A stretch of 6,350 bases of DNA from UBA3076 sp964646435 (GCA_964646435.1 CAZYEJ010000072.1:1-6350), one strand, 5' to 3'. Shown: positions 1 to 6,299, numbered from the stretch's first letter. Made by a program: numbers and translations. Notes: generated from the letters alone by a model not told the origin.

Positions 1-61
1 ATTTGAACCTCCGACCCCAGCGTCCCGAACGCTGTGCTCTACCAGACTGAGCCACGTCCCG
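1..61 (-). tRNA. tRNA-Pro(CGG), 3' end cut off by the window edge
   Basis: Read on the minus strand this folds as a tRNA from its 5' end. The acceptor arm is CGGGACG, followed by TG, then a D-stem GCTC/GAGC around a loop containing GG. The anticodon stem CAGCG/CGCTG encloses the 7-nt loop TTCGGGA, followed by a five-base variable region GGGTC and the T-stem/loop start GGAGG TTCAAAT. The anticodon is CGG (plus-strand 25-27), which reads proline codon CCG. The opening C of the acceptor and the GTTCGGGAC anticodon region are typical of bacterial tRNA-Pro. The 3' half of the T-stem, the 3' acceptor strand and any encoded CCA lie outside the window, so truncation is by the window and not biological. 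It is transcribed away from the protein genes. Confidence 0.95.
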
Positions 62-76
62 ACCGAAGATCTATTC

Positions 77-105
77 CATATATTCACCAAGCCGGATCTT
101 GTCAA
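77..105 (-). promoter_or_regulatory. Sigma70-type promoter of the tRNA-Pro gene
   Basis: On the minus strand a perfect -35 hexamer TTGACA (plus-strand 100-105) is separated by exactly 17 bases from TATATG (plus-strand 77-82), which matches 4 of 6 positions of the -10 consensus. Transcription would start near position 70, giving a 5' leader of about 9 nt before the mature tRNA end at 61, as expected for a tRNA precursor trimmed by RNase P. The hexamers and spacing are seen directly; the start site is inferred. Confidence 0.75.
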
Positions 106-227
106 CAGGAGCATCTGCTGATATCAAGTTAATAAATATCTTTAATAGTGCCTGAACAGAAACCCCAAATCTTGTTTTCTCAATTAGGCCATGGACAATT
201 AACATATTAAGATTACTTCCTTTTTCA
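106..227. other. AT-rich divergent intergenic spacer, no gene seen
   Basis: This stretch lies between the tRNA promoter (minus strand) and the heptamer array before the Mth938-domain gene (plus strand). It is AT-rich. I find no open reading frame with a ribosome binding site (the ATG at 191 is closed by a stop after three codons), no RNA gene fold and no long repeat. It is most simply part of a shared upstream region between two divergently transcribed units. Confidence 0.6.
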
Positions 228-258
228 ATTCAACATTCAAAATTTAGAATTCAAAATT
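228..258. repeat. Degenerate heptamer tandem array (unit ATTCAAA)
   Basis: Four consecutive 7-base units can be laid end to end: ATTCAAC, ATTCAAA, ATTTAGA, ATTCAAA, followed by a partial ATT. All begin with ATT, and the period is exactly 7. The array abuts the left arm of the hairpin at 259-287. Two other 7-base-period arrays lie at 4937-4964 and 5002-5029, and the unit ATTCAAC recurs at 4994-5000. The function is unknown; simple heptamer arrays of this kind are a known class of intergenic repeat in some bacteria. Confidence 0.6.
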
Positions 259-287
259 GTGTCTGAACGGCCTTTTCGTTCAGACAC
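259..287. repeat. Perfect 11-bp inverted repeat (hairpin) ahead of the Mth938-domain gene
   Basis: The left arm GTGTCTGAACG (259-269) and right arm CGTTCAGACAC (277-287) are perfect reverse complements separated by a 7-base loop (GCCTTTT). No run of T follows on either strand, so it is a poor intrinsic terminator. It also sits in a divergent spacer where no plus-strand transcript is visible to terminate. It ends five bases before a possible -10 element at 292-297, so it could be an operator or a folded leader element. The symmetry is certain; the role is not known. Confidence 0.8.
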
Positions 288-291
288 TAAT

Positions 292-297
292 TATACT
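292..297 (+). promoter_or_regulatory. Possible -10 element (TATACT) for the Mth938-domain/cbiA unit
   Basis: TATACT matches the sigma70 -10 consensus at 5 of 6 positions and lies 77 bases upstream of the GTG start at 374. No acceptable -35 hexamer is found 15-19 bases upstream, because that position is occupied by the hairpin at 259-287. If it is used, the promoter would depend on an activator or on the palindrome as a regulator site. A second weak candidate, TATATT, lies at 317-322, also without a good -35. Low confidence. Confidence 0.25.
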
Positions 298-358
298 ACA
301 TACACCGGGAGCAATCTATATTTTTCCATAAAGTGGGGCGGCTTTTTTTGTGGCCATG

Positions 359-365
359 AAGGAGG
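359..365 (+). promoter_or_regulatory. Ribosome binding site AAGGAGG that decides the GTG 374 start
   Basis: AAGGAGG is a full-strength Shine-Dalgarno match. It ends 8 bases before GTG 374, which is ideal spacing. The in-frame upstream candidates GTG 350 and ATG 356 would place this sequence at or just after the start codon, so they are unlikely to be used. Confidence 0.85.
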
Positions 366-373
366 CTGGGCTC

Positions 374-724
374 GTGAAGATTGAGTCATATCAATTTGCT
401 AAAATCGTAATTGATGGAATACGTTATACAAATGACCTGAAAATTATTAGAGGAAAGACCTTTGACAACTGGTGGAGATCACAAGGACATACCCTTCAAC
501 TCTCTGATATCCTGGATGTTGTGGCTGCAAAACCCAGTACCCTGATAGTCGGAACAGGTGCTTACGGCAGAATGGTTCTAAGCTCCGGGCTTTCGGAGGA
601 ACTCGAGTCCAAGGGCATCCGCATAGAGGCCCTTCCCACCGAACCGGCCATACAGAGGTTCAATGAACTGGCAACGCAGCTTGGACACGAGGCCGTTGCC
701 TTTGCAGTTCACCTCACATGCTAG
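374..724 (+). CDS. Mth938/DUF498-domain protein
   Basis: This encodes a 116-residue soluble protein of the Mth938-like family (DUF498, related to the fold of mitochondrial complex I assembly factor NDUFAF3). It opens MKIESYQFAKIVIDG, typical of the family. Further family marks are a short WWR segment at about residues 33-35, GH at 38-39, the central LIVGTGAYG at 57-65, TEPAIQRFNEL at 89-99, and the characteristic C-terminal end AVHLTC at 111-116. No signal peptide or membrane segment is seen. The biochemical function of bacterial members is not established. Start choice: GTG 374 is preferred over GTG 350 and ATG 356 because AAGGAGG sits 8 bases upstream and because family members begin near the IESY segment. 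Its stop codon overlaps the next gene's start (ATGCTAG), which implies translational coupling with the cbiA-like gene. Family identity is confident; role is unknown. Confidence 0.88.
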   Translation: MKIESYQFAKIVIDGIRYTNDLKIIRGKTFDNWWRSQGHTLQLSDILDVVAAKPSTLIVGTGAYGRMVLSSGLSEELESKGIRIEALPTEPAIQRFNELATQLGHEAVAFAVHLTC

Positions 725-2190
725 GGCCTTTTGAGCAGCGATCTACCGATTCTCCCCCACCGGGCATTGTAATTGCCGGCACACACAGCGGCTGCGGAAA
801 AACAACAGTTACCCTTGCCATAATGGCAGCACTGAAAAAAATGGGCCTTAAGGTGGCTCCCTTTAAGGTGGGCCCTGACTTTATTGATCCCGGACACCAT
901 GCCTCAGTGTGCGGATGCCCTTCTCACAACCTTGACGGGTGGATTTTAAGTAAGTCTTCAGTGCAGGAGTTGTACTCTCAGTATTGTACCGGGGCGGATG
1001 TTTCAGTTATTGAGGGGGTAATGGGCCTCTTTGATGGTGCCGGAGGAACCTCTGAATCAGGCTCTACTGCAGAAATCGCAAAATGGCTGGATCTGCCTGT
1101 CCTATTGATAGTGGATGTCGTTGGTATGGCAAGGAGTGTGGCCGCGCTGGTCAAGGGCTATCTTGAATTCGATAGCGGCTTACGCTTTGCCGGAGTAGTC
1201 CTTAATAAAACGGGAAGTGAGAGGCATGCTGCGCTTCTGAAAGATGCACTGTCTCCTCTGGGACTGTCGTGGACCGGCACTCTGTTTCGGAATCAGGACC
1301 TGCAGCTTCCATCAAGGCATCTGGGACTCATAACTGCTGAAGAAGGCGGTCTTGAAACAGAGCAAGTAGATCGCCTTAGAATCTGGTTTGAAAAAGGCTG
1401 CGATTTAAATTCATTGCTAAAAATAATCCGGCAAAACAGGAAAGATATTCGTCCGGCTGATCAAACCGGAGCAATAAAACGCCCCGGCATTTCCCATTCG
1501 CGTCCGGTCCGTATTGCAATTGCAAAGGATGAGGCATTTTGTTTCTATTACCAGGCAAATCTTGACATTCTTGAAAGATTCGGTGCGGAGATCGTGTTTT
1601 TCTCCCCCCTTAGAGATCATTCCCTGCCTCCTGGAACACAGGGGCTTTATCTTGGAGGCGGATACCCTGAATTGCACGCCGAAGCACTTTCAACAAACAG
1701 GGACCTTCGAGAAGAAATACTGACCAAGGCCCAGAGGAATCTCCCTATCTATGCAGAATGCGGGGGCTTTTTGTACCTGTGCCGGGGCCTGGTTCAAGAA
1801 GAGCCAGGGCCGGAACATCCCTGGATCGGCCTATTCCCTTTTATGGTAAACATGCAGAAAAGGCGTTATGCTCTTGGCTACAGAAAAATTATTTTAAAAA
1901 AGGATACTATACTCGGCCCGGCCGGCACAAGAATTAGAGGACACGAATTCCATTATTCCAATTTACTTGAGCCAATGTCTCATGATAAATCAATAATCTC
2001 TGTTTACGAGGTCAGAAATGCCGGCAACAGCCTTCTTGCCCCTGAAGGTTACACATGGAACAACACGCTTGCCGGCTATATACATCTACATTTTAATAGT
2101 TGCCCCGATGCTGCCAAGAACTTCGTAGCCGAAGCGCGACGGCACTCTGTTCGTAACCGTTCAGGGTTCACCGAAGATATGAATCGTTGA
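718..2190 (+). CDS. cbiA: Cobyrinate a,c-diamide synthase family (CbiA/CobB)
   Basis: This 490-residue ATP- and glutamine-dependent amidotransferase has the normal length and full two-domain layout of the CbiA/CobB family, which amidates the a and c acetate side chains of cobyrinate in B12 synthesis. The N-terminal dethiobiotin-synthetase-like ATPase domain has the P-loop GTHSGCGKTT (21-30), KVGPDFIDPGHH (50-61) and EGVMGLFDG (99-107). The C-terminal class I glutamine amidotransferase domain has LYLGGGYPELHAE (310-322), the nucleophile Cys348 in AECGGFLYL, RGHEFHYS (407-414) and the catalytic-His region GYIHLHF (453-459). No key residue is missing. ATG 718 is the only start that keeps the P-loop; it overlaps the upstream stop by 7 bases and lacks a strong Shine-Dalgarno, consistent with coupled translation. 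Paralogues act on siroheme (DsrN) or Ni-sirohydrochlorin (CfbB). No other tetrapyrrole gene is nearby to settle the substrate, so cobyrinate is the default reading. Confidence 0.9.
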   Translation: MLGPFEQRSTDSPPPGIVIAGTHSGCGKTTVTLAIMAALKKMGLKVAPFKVGPDFIDPGHHASVCGCPSHNLDGWILSKSSVQELYSQYCTGADVSVIEGVMGLFDGAGGTSESGSTAEIAKWLDLPVLLIVDVVGMARSVAALVKGYLEFDSGLRFAGVVLNKTGSERHAALLKDALSPLGLSWTGTLFRNQDLQLPSRHLGLITAEEGGLETEQVDRLRIWFEKGCDLNSLLKIIRQNRKDIRPADQTGAIKRPGISHSRPVRIAIAKDEAFCFYYQANLDILERFGAEIVFFSPLRDHSLPPGTQGLYLGGGYPELHAEALSTNRDLREEILTKAQRNLPIYAECGGFLYLCRGLVQEEPGPEHPWIGLFPFMVNMQKRRYALGYRKIILKKDTILGPAGTRIRGHEFHYSNLLEPMSHDKSIISVYEVRNAGNSLLAPEGYTWNNTLAGYIHLHFNSCPDAAKNFVAEARRHSVRNRSGFTEDMNR

Positions 2191-2250
2191 TTTGTGAGTT
2201 CTGTGCCCACAATCTTCTTGCAAAAAGTCCCGTATCTGGCTAAGAATTCC

Positions 2251-2334
2251 ATGTCCTTGAAACAGAACTACAAATTGGTTCTCTCACTAGCCGCACTTGA
2301 GGTTAATTGTGAGAGTTGTCTACTCAACCAATAA
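2251..2334 (+). CDS. Possible 27-residue leader ORF before secDF (speculative)
   Basis: An ATG-to-TAA frame of 27 codons ends 24 bases before the secDF start. The predicted peptide begins MSLKQNYK, continues with the hydrophobic run LVLSLAAL (residues 9-16), then a polar tail with two cysteines (EVNCESC) ending in LLNQ. The basic-then-hydrophobic order resembles a short signal sequence. No convincing ribosome binding site precedes the ATG (only a weak AAGAA at 2242-2246). The frame runs through the inverted repeats at 2274-2332, so translation would change that fold. A frame this short can arise by chance, so confidence is low. Confidence 0.2.
   Translation: MSLKQNYKLVLSLAALEVNCESCLLNQ
2274..2332. 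repeat. Nested inverted repeats in the secDF leader
   Basis: A continuous left strand of 14 bases, ATTGGTTCTCTCAC (2274-2287), is complementary to two separate right segments: GTGAGAG (2309-2315) and AACCAAT (2326-2332). The result is a 7-bp inner stem with a 21-base loop and a 7-bp outer stem, divided by a one-sided 10-base bulge (2316-2325). A competing pairing is possible between TTGAG (2297-2301) and CTCAA (2323-2327). There is no T-run after the structure, so it is not an intrinsic terminator. It ends 11 bases before the secDF ribosome binding site. The complementarity is seen; a regulatory role is inferred. Confidence 0.55.
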
Positions 2335-2343
2335 AATCAAAAT

Positions 2344-2349
2344 GGGAGA
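2344..2349 (+). promoter_or_regulatory. Ribosome binding site GGGAGA of secDF, deciding the ATG 2359 start
   Basis: GGGAGA ends 9 bases before ATG 2359, but only 3 bases before the alternative in-frame TTG at 2353. The spacing therefore favours ATG 2359, shortening the longest reading by two residues. Confidence 0.75.
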
Positions 2350-2358
2350 TTCTTGATT

Positions 2359-4932
2359 ATGCCCACAGGTCTGCGCTGGAAATTTATCTTGATGGCAGCA
2401 CTTATTGCCTTGTCTGTGGTTTTTGTACTGCCCTCTTTCTATAAAGGTACGCCTGACTGGTTCAAAAAGTATATCTACAGCGAGGGCCTGAAACTTGGTC
2501 TGGACCTCCAAGGAGGAATGCATCTCATCCTCGAGGTAGACGTGGACCAGGCAGTTAAAAACTCTGCAGATCTTGCGGCAACGGACCTTAAGGAGTCACT
2601 GGGGCGCAGGCAGATAACATTGGTGCGCCGCCCAAGTCCGAACCCTGACGAGATACTGTTCTTTCTTCCTAACAAGGACGCAGTAGGAAGGGTAAAGGCC
2701 GTCCTGGAAGATGAATTCCAAAGCCTTGAACTCGTAAAGGTAAAAGAAGAGGGAAAATTCCCCAGCCTGGTATTAAAACTCTCCCCGGAAGAAGAAAAAT
2801 TCATAAGAGAAAACGCGGTCGATCAATCTCTGGAGATCATTCGTAACCGGATAGACCAGTTTGGTGTTACAGAACCTGTAATCGTCCGTCAAGGCGAGGA
2901 AAAAATAGTAGTCCAACTTCCGGGGATCCAGGACCCTGAACGGGCCCTCAAGCTCATAGGACAGACCGCACAACTGGAGTTCAAGCTGGTGGATGACGAG
3001 ACCGGAGTGGATCTTGGAAGACTTATAGGCCAGGCCACAGATAGCGGCCGCCTTCCAGCCGGCTATAACATTAAGACACTTAACTCGGTCCTCAAGGGCC
3101 AAATACCCAGGGACGATTCAATCTGCTTCCTTAAGGATGTCGATGATCGCACAGGCAAAATCAAAAAAACGCCGATTCTTCTCAAGGACAAAACGCTGAT
3201 GACAGGGGATACAGTAAAGACTGCCCACGTCCGGATCGGCGGGACCTACAACGAGCCCTATGTTGCCCTTGAGTTTACAGATCGGGGGGCAAGACTCTTT
3301 GATAAAATCACCGGTGATAATGTGGGCAAGCGTCTTGCCATTGTCCTGGACGGAGTAGCCCGCTCTGCACCGGTAATAAGGGAACGTATAGGAGGAGGGC
3401 ATGCCCAGATCACCGGCTCATTTACTACTGAAGAGGCATCCGACCTTGCCATTGTGCTGAGAGCTGGGGCCCTGCCCGCGCCGATCAGCATCATTCAAAA
3501 CGTCACGGTAGGTCCGTCTCTTGGCCATGATTCCATACAGCACGGCCTGTATTCGGGTCTGCTCGGAGCAGCTATTGTGCTTGTCTTCATGGTCATATAT
3601 TACACGTTTTCAGGTTTCATAGCGAACATAGCTATGTTCCTGAACCTGCTCTTTCTTATGGCTGTTCTGGCGCTTTTTCAGGCCACGCTGACCCTTCCCG
3701 GCATAGCCGGCATCATACTCATCATTGGCATGGGGGTTGACTCCAACGTGCTGATCTTTGAGCGCATGCGGGAAGAAAGGGCCCTCGGAAAACCCCTTAA
3801 GGCATTTATTGACGGGGGTTATGACAAGGCATTCTGGACCATCGTAGACGCCCATGTTACTACTCTTATAACCGCCATAGCACTGTTCCTGTTTGGAACC
3901 GGCCCAATCAAGGGCTTTGCCGTCACCCTGTCCGCCGGTATTGTCATCAACCTCTTTACTGCCATCTTTGGAACCAGGATGGTATATGATGGGCTACTGT
4001 CCAAGCATGCCCTGACTAACCTGAGATTTCTCCAGTTAATCAAGAAAACCAGCCTGGACTTTATAGGACGCAGGAATTTCGCCTTCGCACTGTCAGTGAT
4101 CCTGGTAACTATAGGTCTCGCAGGCTTCATACAGATCGTAAGAGGGGCAGCCAATCTGGGCGTAGACTTTTCCGGTGGAACCATGGTCCAGTACCGTGCG
4201 GACAAACCCTTTACCCTGGACAAGGTAAGAAAGGCCCTGACAAAAAAAGGTGTCGAGGGTTACTCCCTTCAAGAAGTGCCAGGGGAACACGTCTTAATCG
4301 TACGCGTCAAAAAATCAGTAGCTACTGTGGGAGACATAGAGACCAGTATAACCAACAGCTTAAAACAAGGCCTTCCCGAGACCCACTTTGTAATAGAAAG
4401 CAAGGCAGAGATCGGTTCAACCGTGAGCAAAGAACTGAGGCGTAAGGCACTAATAGCAATATTAATATCATTTGCGGGCATAATCTGTTACCTGGCCTTC
4501 AGATTCAATTTGAGCTTTGGAGTAGCAGCTACTGCTGCCACCTTACATGACGTGTTGGTAGTACTTGGCATTCTATTTATCCTGAACAAGGAAATAACAC
4601 TCCTTACAATAACCGCCCTCCTGACGCTTGGTGGCTATTCCCTCACTGATACCGTAGTCGTCTTTGATAGAATCAGAGAAAATATTAAACGTTACAAAAA
4701 ATTGCCTTTTGCCGAGATCATAAATCGAAGCATCAACGAGATGTTGAGCAGGACAATTATTACGTCTCTGACCACGATGATGGTGGTCTTGTGCATCTTT
4801 GTATTTGGTGGTGTCGTAATACATGACTTTGCCTTTACTCTGCTATTGGGAGTGCTGGTTGGGACCTATTCCTCAGTATTCGTAGCCAGCCCTGTAGTGT
4901 ATTTGTGGCACAAGGGGAAAGTACCCAGATAG
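2359..4932 (+). CDS. secDF: Fused protein translocase subunit SecDF
   Basis: This 857-residue inner-membrane protein joins SecD and SecF in one chain. SecDF works with SecYEG, using the proton gradient to help pull exported proteins across the membrane. SecD part: membrane segment 1 at about 9-25, GLDLQGGMHL (47-56), a large periplasmic region to about residue 390, then five membrane segments with the conserved GMGVDSNVLIFERMREE (457-473), whose Asp461 is in the proton-relay position. SecF part: from about residue 560, with TSLDFIGRR (564-572), a membrane segment, LGVDFSGG (600-607), a periplasmic loop, then five segments with GYSLTDTVVVFDRIREN (759-775). Both halves have complete motifs, and 12 membrane segments are expected. 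The join at about 545-562 has no internal start or stop. It has its own leader and ribosome binding site; yajC, a usual partner gene, is not adjacent. Identification is secure. Confidence 0.96.
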   Translation: MPTGLRWKFILMAALIALSVVFVLPSFYKGTPDWFKKYIYSEGLKLGLDLQGGMHLILEVDVDQAVKNSADLAATDLKESLGRRQITLVRRPSPNPDEILFFLPNKDAVGRVKAVLEDEFQSLELVKVKEEGKFPSLVLKLSPEEEKFIRENAVDQSLEIIRNRIDQFGVTEPVIVRQGEEKIVVQLPGIQDPERALKLIGQTAQLEFKLVDDETGVDLGRLIGQATDSGRLPAGYNIKTLNSVLKGQIPRDDSICFLKDVDDRTGKIKKTPILLKDKTLMTGDTVKTAHVRIGGTYNEPYVALEFTDRGARLFDKITGDNVGKRLAIVLDGVARSAPVIRERIGGGHAQITGSFTTEEASDLAIVLRAGALPAPISIIQNVTVGPSLGHDSIQHGLYSGLLGAAIVLVFMVIYYTFSGFIANIAMFLNLLFLMAVLALFQATLTLPGIAGIILIIGMGVDSNVLIFERMREERALGKPLKAFIDGGYDKAFWTIVDAHVTTLITAIALFLFGTGPIKGFAVTLSAGIVINLFTAIFGTRMVYDGLLSKHALTNLRFLQLIKKTSLDFIGRRNFAFALSVILVTIGLAGFIQIVRGAANLGVDFSGGTMVQYRADKPFTLDKVRKALTKKGVEGYSLQEVPGEHVLIVRVKKSVATVGDIETSITNSLKQGLPETHFVIESKAEIGSTVSKELRRKALIAILISFAGIICYLAFRFNLSFGVAATAATLHDVLVVLGILFILNKEITLLTITALLTLGGYSLTDTVVVFDRIRENIKRYKKLPFAEIINRSINEMLSRTIITSLTTMMVVLCIFVFGGVVIHDFAFTLLLGVLVGTYSSVFVASPVVYLWHKGKVPR

Positions 4933-4936
4933 GATT

Positions 4937-4964
4937 GATAATTGTCGATTGTTGATTGTTGATT
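4937..4964. repeat. Heptamer tandem array (unit GTTGATT)
   Basis: Four end-to-end 7-base units follow the secDF stop: GATAATT, GTCGATT, GTTGATT, GTTGATT. The last two are identical. The period matches the arrays at 228-258 and 5002-5029, though the unit differs; GTTGATT resembles the reverse complement of ATTCAAC (GTTGAAT). The array shows no hairpin and no terminator shape. Confidence 0.6.
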
Positions 4965-5001
4965 TGGGTTCGCTTAATCATGAAATTGCTCGCATTCAAC
5001 C

Positions 5002-5029
5002 TTAATTCTTAATTCTTAACTCTTAATTG
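5002..5029. repeat. Heptamer tandem array (unit TTAATTC) just before murA
   Basis: Four contiguous 7-base units read TTAATTC, TTAATTC, TTAACTC, TTAATTG, ending 7 bases before the murA start codon. A copy of the word ATTCAAC (4994-5000), also seen in the first array at 228-234, lies just upstream. The array occupies the place where a Shine-Dalgarno sequence would normally be, and none is visible there. Confidence 0.65.
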
Positions 5030-5036
5030 GTTTCTC

Positions 5037-6299
5037 ATGGATCAACTAATCATTGAAGGCAGGCACCCGCTCAAGGGAACCATCGGGATTAGCGGGGCCA
5101 AAAATGCGGCCCTACCCATTCTTGCGGCAACGCTCCTCACCGGCGGTACCTTCAGACTGCAGAATATCCCCAGGCTGGTTGACATAAGGACCTTTACTGA
5201 TCTCCTGACTGACTTGGGCGTTACGGTAGATTACAGCGCAGATAATGACTCTGATTTCTTAAACATAGACTCCTCAGGACTCTCTGACCACGAGGCCCCT
5301 TACGACCTGGTACGCAAAATGCGGGCTTCAATTCTGGTGCTTGGACCTCTTATATCCCGTATTGGAAAGGCCCGTGTCTCCCTTCCCGGAGGCTGTGCCA
5401 TCGGTGCCCGTCCCATAAATCTTCACTTAAAGGGCCTTGAGCTCATGGGGGCCAAGCTCCGGCTCAAAGAGGGCTATATAGAGGCAAAGGCCGGTAGACT
5501 GAATGGAGCGCATATCTACTTTGACACGCCATCTGTGACAGGTACGGAAAACCTGATGATGGCAGCGGTTCTTGCCAAAGGGACAACTGTACTGGGAAAT
5601 GCTGCAAGGGAACCGGAGGTGATTGCCCTGGGGCAGATGCTCAACCAAATGGGGGCAAAAATCAAGGGCCTTGGTTCAAATACCATCAAGATAGAAGGCG
5701 TCCAGAAACTAAAACCTGTTGGCTGGAAAATAATCCCGGATCGCATAGAGGCCGGCACATACATGATGGCTGTGGGGGCAGTTGGCGGAGAACTGATAAT
5801 TGAAAACATTTTAGCAGATCATCTGGAGGCGGTCATATCCAAACTCAGGAGCACCGGGCTTCAGATTGAAGTAGATAATGCCCGTATTTCCGTCAGGAAA
5901 AAAGGCGCTCTGCACAGCGTGGATGTTACGACTCTGCCATATCCCGGTTTCCCGACTGATCTGCAGGCCCAGATCATGGTGCTGATGGCCCTGGCCGGTG
6001 GCCTCAGTGTGATTACTGAAACCATATTTGAAAACCGTTTCATGCACGTTGCCGAGTTAAGACGGCTTGGAGCTGACATAAAGGTTGAAGGCAGGAGCGC
6101 CATCATCAAAGGTGTAAAGGGATTAAACAGCGCCCCTGTAATGGCCACTGATCTCAGGGCCAGCGCCTCTCTGGTACTAGCAGGACTTGCAGCCAAGGGG
6201 ACTACAACAATATCCAGAGTTTACCACCTTGATCGCGGCTATGAACACCTGGAACAGAAACTTGCAGCAGTAGGGGCCAAAATCAAAAGAAAAAAGTAA
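5037..6299 (+). CDS. murA: UDP-N-acetylglucosamine 1-carboxyvinyltransferase MurA
   Basis: This 420-residue cytoplasmic enzyme transfers enolpyruvate from phosphoenolpyruvate to UDP-GlcNAc, the first committed step of peptidoglycan synthesis. The length is normal for MurA. Visible marks are the N-terminal ISGAKNAALP with Lys22, RKMRASILVLGPL (93-105), and the active-site loop LPGGCAIGARP with the nucleophile Cys120 (Cys rather than Asp, the form that fosfomycin alkylates) and Arg124. Further on are DTPSVTGTENLMMAA (163-177), YPGFPTDLQAQ with Asp308 as the likely general base, FENRFMHVAEL (331-341), TDLRASASLVLAGL (371-384) and HLDRGYE (397-403). All expected catalytic positions are present. 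ATG 5037 is the correct start because MDQLIIEG is the usual N-terminus, even though no Shine-Dalgarno is visible in the upstream heptamer array. No partner gene downstream lies inside the window. Confidence 0.97.
   Translation: MDQLIIEGRHPLKGTIGISGAKNAALPILAATLLTGGTFRLQNIPRLVDIRTFTDLLTDLGVTVDYSADNDSDFLNIDSSGLSDHEAPYDLVRKMRASILVLGPLISRIGKARVSLPGGCAIGARPINLHLKGLELMGAKLRLKEGYIEAKAGRLNGAHIYFDTPSVTGTENLMMAAVLAKGTTVLGNAAREPEVIALGQMLNQMGAKIKGLGSNTIKIEGVQKLKPVGWKIIPDRIEAGTYMMAVGAVGGELIIENILADHLEAVISKLRSTGLQIEVDNARISVRKKGALHSVDVTTLPYPGFPTDLQAQIMVLMALAGGLSVITETIFENRFMHVAELRRLGADIKVEGRSAIIKGVKGLNSAPVMATDLRASASLVLAGLAAKGTTTISRVYHLDRGYEHLEQKLAAVGAKIKRKK

Noticed and set aside
259..287. Hairpin taken as an intrinsic terminator
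   Set aside because: No T-run follows on either strand, and the tRNA and protein genes are transcribed away from each other here, so there is nothing in the window for it to terminate.
1376..1723. Overlapping open frames on both strands inside the cbiA gene
   Set aside because: They lie wholly inside a well-recognised gene and show no family motif or start signal; they are shadows.
2192..2213. Weak TTGTG/CACAA pairing after cbiA as a terminator
   Set aside because: Only about 5 base pairs with a long loop and no proper T-tract.
2218..2246. TTGCAA with 17-base spacing to TAAGAA as a secDF promoter
   Set aside because: The -10 element matches only 3 of 6 consensus positions; chance level.
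2307..2337. TTGTGA and TAAAAT as a secDF promoter
   Set aside because: Spacing of 19 bases is poor, and the transcript would start at about the ribosome binding site.
2353..2358. TTG 2353 as the secDF start (two extra residues)
   Set aside because: It would leave only 3 bases after GGGAGA; ATG 2359 has 9-base spacing and is the stronger codon.
3819..4223. 134-codon minus-strand frame inside secDF
   Set aside because: Fully antisense to conserved SecDF membrane and motif regions, with no recognisable domain.
5861..6196. 111-codon minus-strand frame inside murA
   Set aside because: Antisense to the conserved MurA C-terminal half; no domain or supporting start signal.
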